NCBI GenBank assembly: GCA_947568835.1 | Contig: OX387604.1 | Span: 25,449,076-25,513,075 of the forward strand | Length of the DNA stretch: 64,000 nucleotides | Direction of reading: 5' to 3' | Source: Protonemura montana | Lineage: Eukaryota; Arthropoda; Insecta; Plecoptera; Nemouridae | Shown here: in pieces, positions 52,134 to 63,057 of the stretch | How positions within the stretch are numbered: position 1 is the first letter of the stretch | Layout of the letters: the number at the start of each line of letters is the position of its first letter | Program-made: the position numbers and the translations under genes | The notes under the pieces: generated by a model | Database searches by the model: none | Told to the model about the DNA's origin: nothing | What the model saw: only the letters and a program-made list of their open reading frames with translations

Positions 52134-52361
52134 CTACAATTTGCTCATAGCCTTACTGACTTTAGATCCTGTAGGTCTGTTCAGAATTTGCGAGATGTAT
52201 TCACCTGCGCTGATAAGCATATCCAGGTCAACACCGGTTTGGATACCCATTCCGTTGAGCATGTAAACTAGATCTTCCGTGGCTACGTTTCCGGAAGCCC
52301 CCTTGGCATATGGACAACCACCGAGTCCAGATATAGAGCTGTCCACCACGCTTATGCCAAA
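52134..52361 (-). CDS. HMGCL: HMGCL exon 5: signature cysteine loop and SKL terminus
   Basis: 228 nt including the TAG stop (52134-52136), acceptor aattacag. It encodes [35 protein letters not shown] and the C-terminus KVSKAMSKL. The active-site cysteine loop and metal-binding asparagine are intact. Confidence 0.96.
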   Translation of the reverse strand, partial: FGISVVDSSISGLGGCPYAKGASGNVATEDLVYMLNGMGIQTGVDLDMLISAGEYISQILNRPTGSKVSKAMSKL

Positions 52362-55300
52362 CTGTAATTAGACCACAGATAAAACATGTTACTCACTTTT
52401 TTTTTATGCCTAATTAGTTGCAAAGGAGGGCATGTTAAGAAATCATGAGTACCAAAACAAAGTAGATCTTTGTTAAGCTATATTGTGCAAGTGTTATATT
52501 AAAACTATAGCTCATAGAAAGGAGAGCAAACAGACAAATTGTATTGCTCATGAAAGGAGATGAATGAGCACACAAAAAAATCACACATTGAACCCTTTGC
52601 AGGGATATCGAAAACCAAAAGTGTATTTTTTGACACATTAAAGGGATTTTGGGGCATTTTCTCCCCACTTTTTTAAATGAGATTTAGTTTAAGCCTAAAG
52701 TGAGTCAGTTTTTGAATGTTAAGTTAGCTTTATTTACTGCACATTTAATTTTTAAGCTGTGTTTGACACAGAATGAAAAGGGCCTTCTTGCAACATATGT
52801 ATCTGATCAGAATTCTCTCGTATTGCTGGGAAACTGCCATAGCTCTTTAGTTGCTACGATAATACACAATCTACCCAATAGGTGGCATCAGTGAAAGTAC
52901 ATACGTCTAATGCAGTTAGTATGTTTGCGAGAGCCTGGCCATAAGTGTCGTGACAGTGAACAGCCAAGCTGTCGGCAGGAATGTGTTTCACAACTTCTTC
53001 TAGCATCGTTCTCATAGTCCCAGGTGTGCCAACACCTATAGTATCGCCCAGCGAGATCTCATAGCAACCCATATTGTACATGGAGATTGCCAGCTGAAAA
53101 CCAGACTTGAAGTTTATATTCCGTTTCGTGAGAGAACACACCCATGACATGTGAGCCAAATGTATAAAACCACTACAAATCATCTCCGCTCATGTCTGCC
53201 ATTTCCCTTTTGTTGTTGTTGTTGTTTATTTTAAGCTTAGGAGTACAATACATTCCAATGGCTGAGAAATGAATGGATGAGATCATGAATGAATGCATCC
53301 TGCCATCAACCAATTAGGTATCTGTTATAATGATAATAATGACTAATAATTTATAATAATGTATTATTATAAATAAAACTAATCTTTTTTAAAGGAAGGG
53401 ATTCAATAGACCAAGTAGGACTAGTCTAGAGATCCTTTGCGGAGAGTATTTCGTTGATCTTGTCTCCGAATAGCTGGTTCCAAAGCTGCCTCTAAAGCTT
53501 TTGTTATGCCAAGATTTTTTTGTTTTTTGAGCTGCTAAAATAATGAAGAACACTTACAAAATAAAAAGGTGCTTCAAAATGCATAGTTTTTAAAGCCTAG
53601 CGTGCATGCGCCTGATCTTCGGTGAGTTTAGTTGAGTAGACTTGTTGTAGGCTGTTGCAACGTCAGAACATCGCTAGTGTTGGAGCAGATGAGGCGTCTA
53701 CCGAGGAACAAGGAATAAGGGAAAGATTTTTTGAGGTTAAACGGTGGCAACTTTGTTAATGTGAGTATTGTTGATGGTAAGTTTATGGTGGCAGGCTGTG
53801 AGGTGGATGTTGTTTGCTTGGTAAAAGTTTATGTTGAGGAAGGTGCCACGGTGGATAGCATTGGACAATGTAAACTTCACAGTGGACATATTGTTTAGGT
53901 TGTTGAGGAATAAATAGAGTTCAATTGAATATTATGTCCAGATTATGAAAGTGTTTACTATGAACAACAGCCAACCGAGAGGTAGATGGGAAGAGGATTG
54001 GAGAAACACATCTTCTGGGCCATTCCGTCACCCATTACGCTTTGAAATGTGCAATTATTTATGGTAAGGACATGCAACCCTTCCCATCTCTATCGAAGGG
54101 AATTGTCACACCAATGGATTACAAAATCCCGATTCCCACCTAATTTTAACAAGTGATGTAATTCCTTGCTCTTCCTCTTCTCCCTCCGAACAGTCTACCC
54201 CTTTCAAATACCCAAACACTCCCCCTCCACCAATACTTAGCCCTACCCAGCGTTTGAATTAGCCGTCCTATAAGTGACAAAGGTAACAGTTAATATGTTA
54301 AAAAAAACAAGATAAGACTATTTGGGCTTGCCACCTTTGCATCGCTTCTCTCGGTAAGTTCTGTAACTTCTTCACTTTCATTTTCCCTTCAGAGGTATCC
54401 AGCCATTGGCACACAAAGAAAAACAAAAAATTATATTTTTGTGTTCATTTTTAAATACAGTGCCATTCAGGAATGGCTCTAAAGCACGATTCCCAATAAA
54501 CCCAATCTTAATAAACCTGCTACCTGCTCACTGACCAGTAAAAATACTTTATCATTGTAAGAAGTTATTGGTAGTACACACAATTTGATCACAATTGGAC
54601 CATTACCAAATAAATAAATGGATTAAAACTGAAAAAGTTTGAAAAGCTGTTGCTGGAACAAATATTAGGTACTGGATCAAGAAAACTATTTTACCTTGGA
54701 CACACTGCTAGCAGGAATAGTACCTTCGTAGGGGCATCCACAAACGCAAGATATATAGCCCCGAACACGTATTCCTTTTTCTTTTGCAGCTTTAACTACT
54801 TCCTCAAATCGGATTTGGCTCTCAGCAATCGAGCAGTTAATGTTCTTTTGGCTAAAAGATTCGGATGCTGCCCCAAATATTGCAACTTCGTTAGCTCCAG
54901 ACTCAACCTGGATAACATAGAATTATGAGGTATTAGTGTTAAAATTACTATCAAATTTGACATCAGCACCAGGGGTTGCTTGCCAGTTGCGTCTACTGAC
55001 GACATTTTCTTGTCGGCTTGAAAGTGACCGTAGATTATTTGAACACACCAAAGAAGTTATTTATTTGAAAAAAGGTAACCATGCTGTTTTGTCGTAAGCA
55101 TCTGGGTTGAATTTTCTCTTGTAACTCTTTTATCAGCACTTGTCGGCCTACAATTAGTCTTAATTTGAAGCTTTTTATGCCGGCTTAACGTAGCGATTGA
55201 ACAGTTGTTAATGCCGCACAGTATTCTCCATGTTATCCGTACCTACTGCAAATAGTAAACTGACAGTTGACACATTTGCCATGAAACCAAAGCACGGGGA

Positions 55301-56533
55301 ATCCAGTGCCATCCACTGTCCTCTAAGTTCACAAGGGTCACGCAAGTCGGCTGCAGCCCTTCATGCCTTGCTCACGGTTTTGCTGAAGCGAGCGTTCAAG
55401 AACATTTACAGAAGACCAAGCATAATCATGCTACGCAGTTGATCGCACTACTGTCATATTGCGCTGAATTCGATAGCTCGTAGCGCCAACATGACAGTTT
55501 GCCAGTGTGTGTGGTGTAAGTTTTAATTGTATATTAAAATTGTATTATATATAATTGTATTTTTGGTCAATTTGCTGGGAGGGTCTGCATCATTCTTTTA
55601 CGAGTCACCCCTGGTTTTGATTTAAAATCATTTTCAGTTGGAAGTTTCACCAAGTCTAAAATCTTAAATAGAGATAGGAGAAGGCTCGAGGCACTATGGG
55701 AAACATAAAAAAATTAATCAATAAACACAACTTACAGCAGCATGAAATCCTTTGATATTTGGTACAAGGACTGGATAAGTCACATTTGGAAACTTAATGA
55801 TTCCTCTGAAAACATCTTTATGATCTGACATTTGAGGAACCCATTTCGGCGATACGAAGCTTGTTGTTTCTATAGTTTTGAGCCCTGCTCTGGATAAGCG
55901 ATTTATCAGCTCAATTTTAACTGAGGTTGGCACGATTTCACGTTCGTTTTGTAGACCATCTCGTGGACCAACTTCAACAATACGAACTTGATTCAGAGTG
56001 CTTCGTTGTGATGTTGAGCTCTGGAATGCAGCAATCTGTTAGCTCATTATACTACAAATATAAATATAAAAACAAATATACAATCCTTCACAACATTAAA
56101 TTAAATTTCTCAGTGTGGTTAATGCTAAAATGTGTAAATTTAAATATTGCTTATCAGACTGTTGGAACTTGTCCCAGGGTCAGCAGTGTACAAGTCCAAC
56201 ATCAGTAACAAGCCCATCTAGATCTTGTAACAAGAGATATTTGCAAACCTCAACCTCGTACATTTTTCTTTACTATAAAAAATGTAATTAACAGTTTAAT
56301 CGGGTAAACCCCAAGTAGGTTTTGAACTGACCTTCAGAACACGATTCAGGCGAATTAGATATCTTAATCCCATATATTTTGTCTTCACAATATACCCTCA
56401 AATTAATTTACAAAAATAAACAAATTAAATGAACATAACTTACAGATCCATTTCTTCGGGCAAAGTTAATAGAAATAGCAGGTTTATAAAACATACGGCC
56501 ACACAATAACCTACACGTCGGTTTGACATTCAT
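52134..56533 (-). CDS. HMGCL: Hydroxymethylglutaryl-CoA lyase, complete five-exon gene
   Basis: The enzyme cleaves HMG-CoA to acetyl-CoA and acetoacetate, the last step of leucine breakdown and ketone-body synthesis, in the mitochondrial matrix. Exons (transcript order) are 56444-56533, 55736-56020, 54695-54907, 52905-53093 and 52134-52361; all introns are GT-AG and phase 0. The product is 334 residues (human 325). The first 30 or so residues are basic, free of acidic residues and presequence-like. The TIM-barrel core has catalytic Arg50 and metal ligand Asp51 ([10 protein letters not shown]), metal-binding His242 and His244 (AVHCHDTYG), the signature SGLGGCPY with catalytic Cys275, and metal ligand Asn284. 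These match human Arg41, Asp42, His233, His235, Cys266 and Asn275 with a constant offset of nine. The protein ends in SKL, a canonical peroxisomal signal. The start at 56533 was chosen for length and presequence character; an in-frame ATG at 56641 would add 36 residues. Confidence 0.97.
52362..52904 (-). other. HMGCL: HMGCL intron 4
   Basis: AT-rich intron with nothing further recognisable. Confidence 0.8.
52905..53093 (-). CDS. HMGCL: HMGCL exon 4: metal-binding histidines
   Basis: 189 nt, 63 codons, acceptor gttttcag and donor GTATGT. It encodes [18 protein letters not shown] and [14 protein letters not shown], which carries the two metal-binding histidines. Confidence 0.96.
53094..54694 (-). 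other. HMGCL: HMGCL intron 3
   Basis: The longest HMGCL intron. It contains a GT-rich stretch (about 53728-53898) that reads open on the + strand for 55 or so codons, plus a TTG tract near 53212. I see no supported gene or complete mobile element in it. Confidence 0.7.
54695..54907 (-). CDS. HMGCL: HMGCL exon 3: central TIM-barrel strands
   Basis: 213 nt, 71 codons, acceptor tatccag and donor GTAAAA. It encodes [30 protein letters not shown] and [14 protein letters not shown], aligning without gaps to the human enzyme as recalled. Confidence 0.96.
54908..55735 (-). other. HMGCL: HMGCL intron 2
   Basis: Contains a GC-richer block (about 55200-55500) with a 70-codon + strand frame but no recognisable domain. 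It could be a decayed repeat insertion; evidence is weak. Confidence 0.7.
55736..56020 (-). CDS. HMGCL: HMGCL exon 2: start of TIM barrel, catalytic Arg-Asp
   Basis: 285 nt, 95 codons, acceptor gcattccag and donor GTAAGT. It contains [15 protein letters not shown] with catalytic Arg50 and metal-binding Asp51, then [17 protein letters not shown] and [14 protein letters not shown]. These are among the most conserved blocks of the family. Confidence 0.96.
56021..56443 (-). other. HMGCL: HMGCL intron 1
   Basis: AT-rich intron with nothing further recognisable. Confidence 0.8.
56444..56533 (-). CDS. HMGCL: HMGCL exon 1: mitochondrial presequence
   Basis: Encodes [18 protein letters not shown] and then [12 protein letters not shown]. 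The segment is rich in Arg/Lys, has no Asp or Glu, and alternates hydrophobic and basic residues, as mitochondrial targeting peptides do. The donor is GTAAGT just below 56444, phase 0. Further in-frame ATGs exist at 56641 (upstream) and in MFYKP (downstream), so the exact start is not certain. Confidence 0.85.
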
Positions 56534-57021
56534 CTTGTTACCACTGCCACTCAATAAAATCCTGTTAGAATGCGCGCGAATGACATTCAAATTCAGATAG
56601 CGGTGCACATGTGCGCATTCATTGTGGAGAACTAATCCCACACTTTTGGTGAGCTACATAATTCCAAATATCTGTTTTCTTTCTTTCTTTCTTTCTGTCT
56701 TTCTTTTATTTTTTTAATTTCCGTTCTTTACTTAAATATTTACCATATTTTTCCTTTTGAAACGCTTTTTGCAAAAATGTACATCATCCTTAACTAAAAC
56801 TCTTGAAAACTGAAACTAAAAAATCAAACACTTTTATTAAGTAACAGAGAAATTTGGTTGATTAAATATGACAAGCAATGACAACATTTATACATATATG
56901 TAGGATTGCGGATATTATGGGCTGGGGAAAGTGATTGACCAAAATCTGTTCACACGCGAGAAGAGGAAGAAAAATCCTACCATCCCAAATAACAGCAGCA
57001 AATCAAATACACGATATTTAC
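56534..57021 (-). other. HMGCL 5' flank / promoter region
   Basis: Sequence upstream of the HMGCL start, containing a TTTC microsatellite (56675-56707). No TATA box or initiator could be assigned with confidence. The next reading frames upstream on the same strand end only about 490 bases away. Confidence 0.4.
56675..56707. repeat. (TTTC)n microsatellite
   Basis: Five TTTC units, an interruption (TGTC), and further TTTC, just upstream of HMGCL. Confidence 0.85.
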
Positions 57022-57733
57022 CTTGTTGGGGATAAATTCCTCACCACTCTTAAAGTACTTCATTATTGAGGCCTGGTACACCGAGATATCAAGCAAGAAA
57101 ACACTGTTTCCTCTCTGGGAATCCAAGCGGCTACCAATAACATAGTTTATTTAATTATTATTTATTATTACTGCTTTATTTAAATTTATAATTTGGGTTT
57201 TAGTCACCTTTCAATAACAGGGTACGAAGGCCAAATGGAAAGTTGGGTCAACCGCTTACCACTCTCCAAAAACTCAAAGAGGATTTGCTCAAAGCACTTA
57301 ATGATTCTTGCATATTCTCGACTCAAAGTGTAGAGGGAACTTCGGCGGGATAACCTTTTCACGCTACATCCACAGCAACGCAATAAGATGCTTAGATTAA
57401 AGGAGTCAATGGTGAAGAGGTCAGTGGGTTTTTGGGTGTCCTTTTAGTAACTGTGCACTTTAGGGGGTCTACATCATCATTGCCGTCTTCTCTCTCGTAG
57501 TGAAACATTAATCGTGTAAGGGGTCTACGTCTTCGTCAGGCCATTATACATTCTAACAAATTTTCAGGGTAGTCAATATCATTTTCTCCAAGCGGAGAGA
57601 CTGTTGTGCATTCTGACAGATATTTTGGGTTGGCAACGCTGTCTTCTCCATTCCAAAGGGATGGCAATGTGGACGTATTGAGTGTCCTGTGATCTACGCT
57701 GCCGTAATCAACATTACCGTTGGAAATTTGAAA
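57022..57733 (-). pseudogene. Unrecognised broken gene with acidic ~20-residue repeats
   Basis: Two - strand segments join well. One is open from 57443 to a donor at 57208 and includes RLSRRSSLYTLSREYARIIK and IWPSYPVIE. The other is an exon at 57022-57130 (acceptor attggtag, donor GTAAAT) encoding RLDSQRGNSVFLLD, SVYQASIMKYF and SGEEFIPNK; the phases agree. Upstream (57733-57392) a second frame reads LSECTTVSPLGENDIDYPEN and KRTPKNPLTSSPLTPL, interrupted by one TGA at 57536-57538 and ended by TAA at 57392-57394, where a shift into the other frame is needed. Repeated D-V/I-D-P motifs spaced about 20 residues apart suggest internal repeats. I do not recognise the family. Either it is a young pseudogene or a real gene with sequence errors or unseen short introns. 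Confidence 0.5.
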
Positions 57734-58680
57734 TTATGACAGCTAACAGGGTCTATGTCGTAAATGCTGTATGCCTAACGAGATGTCCTATAAGGTGAAA
57801 AGGTGTAAGTACAGAAAATATTGACAGGAACTTCATATTTTGATATCGCCAAGGACCTTTAGGGACCAAGACGGAAACCAAATTATTACACTCAGTTCAG
57901 GTTACGATTCTGATTTTCCCTCAAATTTGGTCCCAATTCCTGGTTCAGTTCCAAGCAGTTTCAGTTTAAGTTTAGGTTCCAATCCCTGGTTGTAACTGGT
58001 GATCACAAGGTTAATCTTTTATTAAGAGTTAATTTGGTATCAACATGAATACTACAAGGATTTTTGCAGTTTCTATCAGTCCATGAGGAAACTAAGACCA
58101 ATGAGGTGCCAGGCTTTAGGCGATGGCATCAGGATCTATCAAGAGGTTTAGGCCAAAGTTCTTGGAAGACTTTACACCCGGCTTCGTCTTGGCACGGAGT
58201 TTGGCACACGAGCTGCACTTCGTTCAACCCTTCTTACCTGTAAGAAGTTACAATGTTCCTATCATTAACAGACGTTGCAAATTGCACATATTTTTCAGTA
58301 GATGAATTCAATGTAAAGTAATAGGATAGTGCAACATTTGAATAAGAAATATCATTTGAACATTTATTTTGCCCAAATAATTTGCCAAAAGTTTGTATAA
58401 GCGCTCAAATATTTGTATAGTTTCCTAAAATGTGTCCCTTTCCTGACTTTTTGGCAGCTGTCTTGAATGAAGGTGGTTCAAACTACTGCTACCACCAAGA
58501 GACTGAGGAAATGATTCACTATTTGTTTCCTTAAACATCAAAATGGTAAAATTGAATAAAAATACAAATATTGAAAATTAAAATATAGAATTTGATTCAG
58601 AATAATTGATGAGCGTAGGGAGTGAAGCGAGCGGAGCGAAATCTCAAATTTCACTTACCCCAAAAAAAAATCACTTGTGG

Positions 58681-58713
58681 GTGTTTTTGTTTTTGTTTTT
58701 GTTTTTGTTTGTT
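58681..58713. repeat. (GTTTTT)n microsatellite
   Basis: Five hexamer units inside a longer stretch that looks like a dispersed repeat: a GAGCG/GCGAGCGGAGCG-type motif precedes it at about 58610-58640. Confidence 0.85.
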
Positions 58714-58900
58714 CGCGCTCTAGCATCCATCTCCTGTTCCAATTAGGACCAAATTTTCAGGTCACATTTTTGTGTTCTCAACTTACACCGAGTGTGATTT
58801 TCAGCAAAATCGGTCCAATAGTTTTTAAACTATTGAAAATTTACAAAAATTTTAGATTTTGGGTAAACTTTGATTGGTTGTACCGCAAAAAGTATTTGAT

Positions 58901-58916
58901 GTATATATATATATAT
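58901..58916. repeat. (TA)n microsatellite
   Basis: Short TA dinucleotide run. Confidence 0.8.
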
Positions 58917-59852
58917 GTACCTATCCTTGCTAATATACAAAACACATCAAAACATAGCTATTTCAAAGTTTTTAAGACCGTACTTGGTTTAGTTTAGTTT
59001 TTATTTGGAATTTTGTAGCAAAATTCACAACCGTGAATTAGGCTTCGAAAGAGATCACGTGACTACAGCACGGCCTTCTGTTTTGTCTCTAAGGAGTGCA
59101 GTTTCAACTTAAGATGTAATTATTTAATTTTAACCAGCCACAAATATAGCTACATTTATCTACAACGCAACACAAATTGCGTTTGTAGAATTAAATTATG
59201 TATGCATTCTAATTTTACTAATCTTTACTGTAATATTAACATGGAATCCTTTTGGTTTTACTGTAAAATGAATGAACTTTGTGTCATAACTGATTATTTG
59301 CACACTCGTCATCTTCACTATAATAGTATTATGAAATATTTCTAATTTCATGCCTTCATTCCCAGCACAGATTATTCCCAGGGTATTGGACTTCGAATGA
59401 TAATATTTGTTTCAATTAATTCTTTTCTTCCATCAGATGATCAGATCTTCAATTCAGCTTCGTAATTGTCACTGCTACCACATTTTTTAATATAATTTAA
59501 AGTTGAATCACCTTAGAATTCCTCAAGGTTCAGTTTTGGTCCTCATATAGCTAGGTGTCTACTGGGATAGCGCAGTTAATTCTTTAATGCCGCTACAACA
59601 GGGTTTTTTCGAAGCTTTCCAGGACTTTTCATTAAAGATGGCGTCGTGGTTTAAACGTCTGGTCAGCCGATATCGAATCAAAGTTTCGGAAGTGTTCAGA
59701 GTATATCAATCTGAGTTTTTTGATTCTTGATTTCAGGGAGTCCCCTTAGCAAGTGCTGTTATTGTTGTAAAGGCGACTTCTCTACACAAGGGACAACGTT
59801 CATGTTGACATTAAGTAGCTTGGCTTCAACTGTATGGACCTCTGCTAGCATA

Positions 59853-59869
59853 GGGGGGGGGGGGGGGGG
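59853..59869. repeat. G17 homopolymer
   Basis: Seventeen consecutive guanines in gene-poor DNA. Confidence 0.85.
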
Positions 59870-62727
59870 AGCAGAAACTGAATGACAATTCAAGAGCCCC
59901 GACCAGGAGCAGGCTGACACATTGTCTATTTTCAACAAAAAAAAATCACTTCGTGCTCAATTATTATGTCCAGGCTCCACTAGGAATTAAAAATATTCGA
60001 AAACAGTGGATAACTGATGTTTTATTTGAAAAATCAGCCTAGCATTTCAAGTAATACCTTCATTCAGTTTTCACTGAGTTTTTCATCATTCTGTTTGTCC
60101 CGAGTTTCCCCGATCCTTCCAGATGTGGGTTCCTGGTAACTAGCGCTCAAGGCGTGCCTCATAGCAACCCACCTTCTCAACTAGATCTACTTGGCGCTCA
60201 TCCAAGCAGATCCACAAGCCAAAATGACATTTTTCTGCCTGTAGGCCTAACATATTCTATTTAGCTCACAGTAGGTTGTTGGAGCGTTAAAGTAACTGAC
60301 TAGCATATCAAATGTATTACGATTCTAAAATTTAGTGGATCTATATTTTCAAATTAGCACCCACAGGCGACTGTTTTGTTGAAACATTATTATTGGCTGA
60401 AAGTGATCAGTATATTTATACCTCCTACTCGTGTGTTATTTTTAAATTAGGTCTTTTTTACGTGGTGCGTTGATTTTTATTTTCTTAGCATAGTTCTAAT
60501 GCATAAAGTGTTAGTTCCTGATTCAGAAACTATCAAGATAGTGTTTAAATCTTGTCTGCTCATTTGAAAGGGCAAGTGCTAGTCATTGGATTTGGTTTCT
60601 TGCATGTTGTACGTGAATTCGACTGTGAGTTCGATTGCCATATAATATTACTGAGTTAAATTGAAGGTGCGATAGTGTTTCTTGTTTGCTACATTTTATC
60701 GAAACCGAAAGCTGAACAAATGAATCGTCTTTGATGGGTGTTGTAATTTTGTCTCAAAGAAGTTACTCACAAGTTGAACATTACTCGGTAGCTGTAACCG
60801 CTCGTTACTTTCTGGAATTGGTGTAATACACAATACATATACTTATAAACCTAAATACACGAAGGCAAGTAAGTTGCTGTAATTTATCGATCCATGTTAA
60901 TGTTTTATATAGTGGGTATGAAATGCCACGCAAAGAAATTTTAACGACTTTAGGTCTACCCATTTAATTGATACAGACTAGTCAGTAGACACAGACCCTT
61001 ATAACTTGGCTACCGATTCTTCTGCGTGTGCCATTGCTCCTATAATATACTTAAATGTTTTACCACTCTCTACCAGTTGCAATATTTGATGTCTAAATTT
61101 AGCATCGTCTAACTAGCTAGGCTCAGCAGACACGTAGAACAGCATGGCAGTGTGATTGGATTGGTTAGAAAGAAAAGTTTTAAATATAATGGTAAACATG
61201 GTACTATCAAGTCTGAAGGGTTTCGAATTTTTGTGTGTACCAAAACCAAATTACAGCTTTATCAGCTTATGGCGTGCCGCTGTTGGTCATATGCACGTGG
61301 AGAGTCATGTTTTTCATTACAGCTTGTTTCGTTTTGGATTTTTTTTTAAATTTAAAATTTTGGATCTTTACACCTTGTTAATGCTCGTAGACCTTAGTAA
61401 GATCAATGCCCCGGCCGTGTCAGTAAAAATATCCAGACAACACTGAATATTATTCAAATGGACGAATTTGCATTGAAACCATCTTGATTAGTCTCGATTG
61501 ATTTACGCACTTAAAGAACTTACTTAAAGTACTTAAAGAAAGGTTTGCAATAAGTATGTAAGCCATTCTTAAACCATGTCACGATAGAGCAGAGAGTTAA
61601 GTACGATCTTATTGTCGCATATCCTCAGAGAGGAATTTTTGGCTTCTGGCCATTAGTAACCACAGTTGAACTCGTCATTTTGTGTACACTTCCCTGTTGT
61701 CTTCGAGAGCTAAGAATAACATTTCACTGGTTGAAAAAAACATCTGAGAGTATGCTTGAATAGGAGAAATGGGAATCATCGACAACGCATTTTCACCTTT
61801 GCGAAATGTCAGTTCAATTGCACAACCTCGTCAATTGGGCTCACGTCGCTTCAAACCCGGATCCCTGCTCACAAATTTCTGACAGAAACTAATAGAAAAT
61901 GAGTACGTTGGCTCTGTTTACTATTGTCTGTTGACTAGTTAGTAGTTTGAGTTTGACATTTAACGAAAACTGCAGAAATCTTCGCTAAAGACAGTCGAAA
62001 AATGTTTTGAACGAAACGTGTTTCGCATAAAATGAGTTTGAAACGAACATTTAATCGCAGTAGAACATGATCTAACCCTCAAGTCATTTCATAGATGGAA
62101 TTTGCTAAGAACTGGTAGATATATAATAAAAAATATTAAATATTTTTAACTTTTGGCTGCTTGGTAAGAACAGGTGCTTTATGGACACGCTTTTTTAATG
62201 CCACTTTATAGCGCCTATTTTGGGCATCTGGTCCCAAATTTGTTAAGTAAATGCGACGAATGGTGAGTTGAGCGCACTCCTAGATTCTTACGATTAACAT
62301 AAGAACAATCCCGGTCACTTTTTCCCCCCTGCAACTCTTCAAAAAGGAGAACAGTAACATGAAAATAGTATTGTACATTATCGTGATGCATTTTCAACGA
62401 GCATCAAGCAGGCTACATTCCTTTACTTTTGGAACCATGGGAAATCTGGGAAACCATTGATCTAGACCATGGGAAATCTATGCAAACACCATCCAAATGA
62501 TATCATTTAGTTCCTTTTTTTTTATAAAAATCTTATTTAGGAAGCAATTTGCAGTCATTATTTTCATGTGGTTTTCAAGGAGGATAGTCATATATTTCTA
62601 CATTTCTTTTCACTAATTGTGACTGGCAAATTCCACGAGTGAAGGCAGGCAAACAGTAGAATCAAGGGATGTTTTATTTGATATGTCCACAAATCCGAAA
62701 ACAACTATAGGTTGGGAAAGGATACAG

Positions 62728-63020
62728 TTACTTAATCATGCCGCTCTCTTTAAACTCTCTGTATCTCTTAGAAAAATCAGCTCCAATCTTGATAGCTTCT
62801 TCCTTTTTGTGTACATCACAAGATTTTTTTTTTTTTCTAGTTGAAAAGCCTTATAAATAGCTCCTCGATCGGCTTGAATCCAAGCGGCGTTTGCAGGATC
62901 TGCAGAAGCTCCTCCAGCAAAGCTAGCAAGACCAGCAGCACTAGCAAGACCAGCAAAGCTAGCAAGACCAGCAACGCTAGCAAGACCAGCAGTGCCAGCA
63001 ATGTTTAAATCAACATTGTA
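62728..63020 (-). CDS. Candidate small coding segment with GLAS repeats, unrecognised
   Basis: The - strand is open from 63020. It encodes four AGLAS-type repeats made from an 18-bp tandem repeat, then GGASADPANAAWIQADRGAI and YKAFQLEKK, and then meets a run of 13 A. Continuing in the same frame gives a basic tail ending at TGA 62736-62738. Shifting by one base gives HKKEEAIKIGADFSKRYREF and ESGMIK, ending at TAA 62728-62730, which looks more protein-like. No start codon precedes the repeats in frame (TGA lies just upstream), so it would have to be a 3' exon or a broken copy. The repeats contain several ttgctag sequences that could act as acceptors. Function unknown. Confidence 0.35.
62905..63002. 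repeat. 18-bp tandem repeat (GCTAGCAAGACCAGCA-type)
   Basis: Five imperfect 18-bp units sharing TAGCAAGACCAGC or a close variant, with differences mostly in the linking three to six bases. They encode the GLAS repeats on the - strand. Confidence 0.85.
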
Positions 63021-63057
63021 TCATCCAAGGAGCGCTGAAACCAGCTAAAGAAGAAAC

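Larger units (their letters stand above)
57734..62727. other. Gene-poor region
   Basis: No supported gene. It contains an ambiguous two-strand open stretch near 58123-58260, a repeat-like segment around 58600-58990, a possible tRNA-like sequence near 59638, a G17 run at 59853-59869 and a 96-codon + strand frame at 61156-61446 with no recognisable features. Confidence 0.5.

Noticed and set aside
57204-57360. Plus-strand frame TLQKLKEDLLKALNDSC at the 57-kb locus
   Set aside because: It looks coding-like, but the - strand frame over the same bases is longer, has a matching splice donor and joins in phase to another exon; the + frame has no partner exon.
58083-58310. Frames on both strands: + strand FTPGFVLARSLAHELHFVQ with a possible GTAAGA donor, - strand LNEVQLVCQTPCQDEAG
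   Set aside because: Both look somewhat protein-like and contradict each other; neither connects to a second exon that I can support.
61152-61446. Two overlapping + strand frames of 65 and 96 codons
   Set aside because: Overlapping frames of similar length without features indicate low local stop density rather than a gene.
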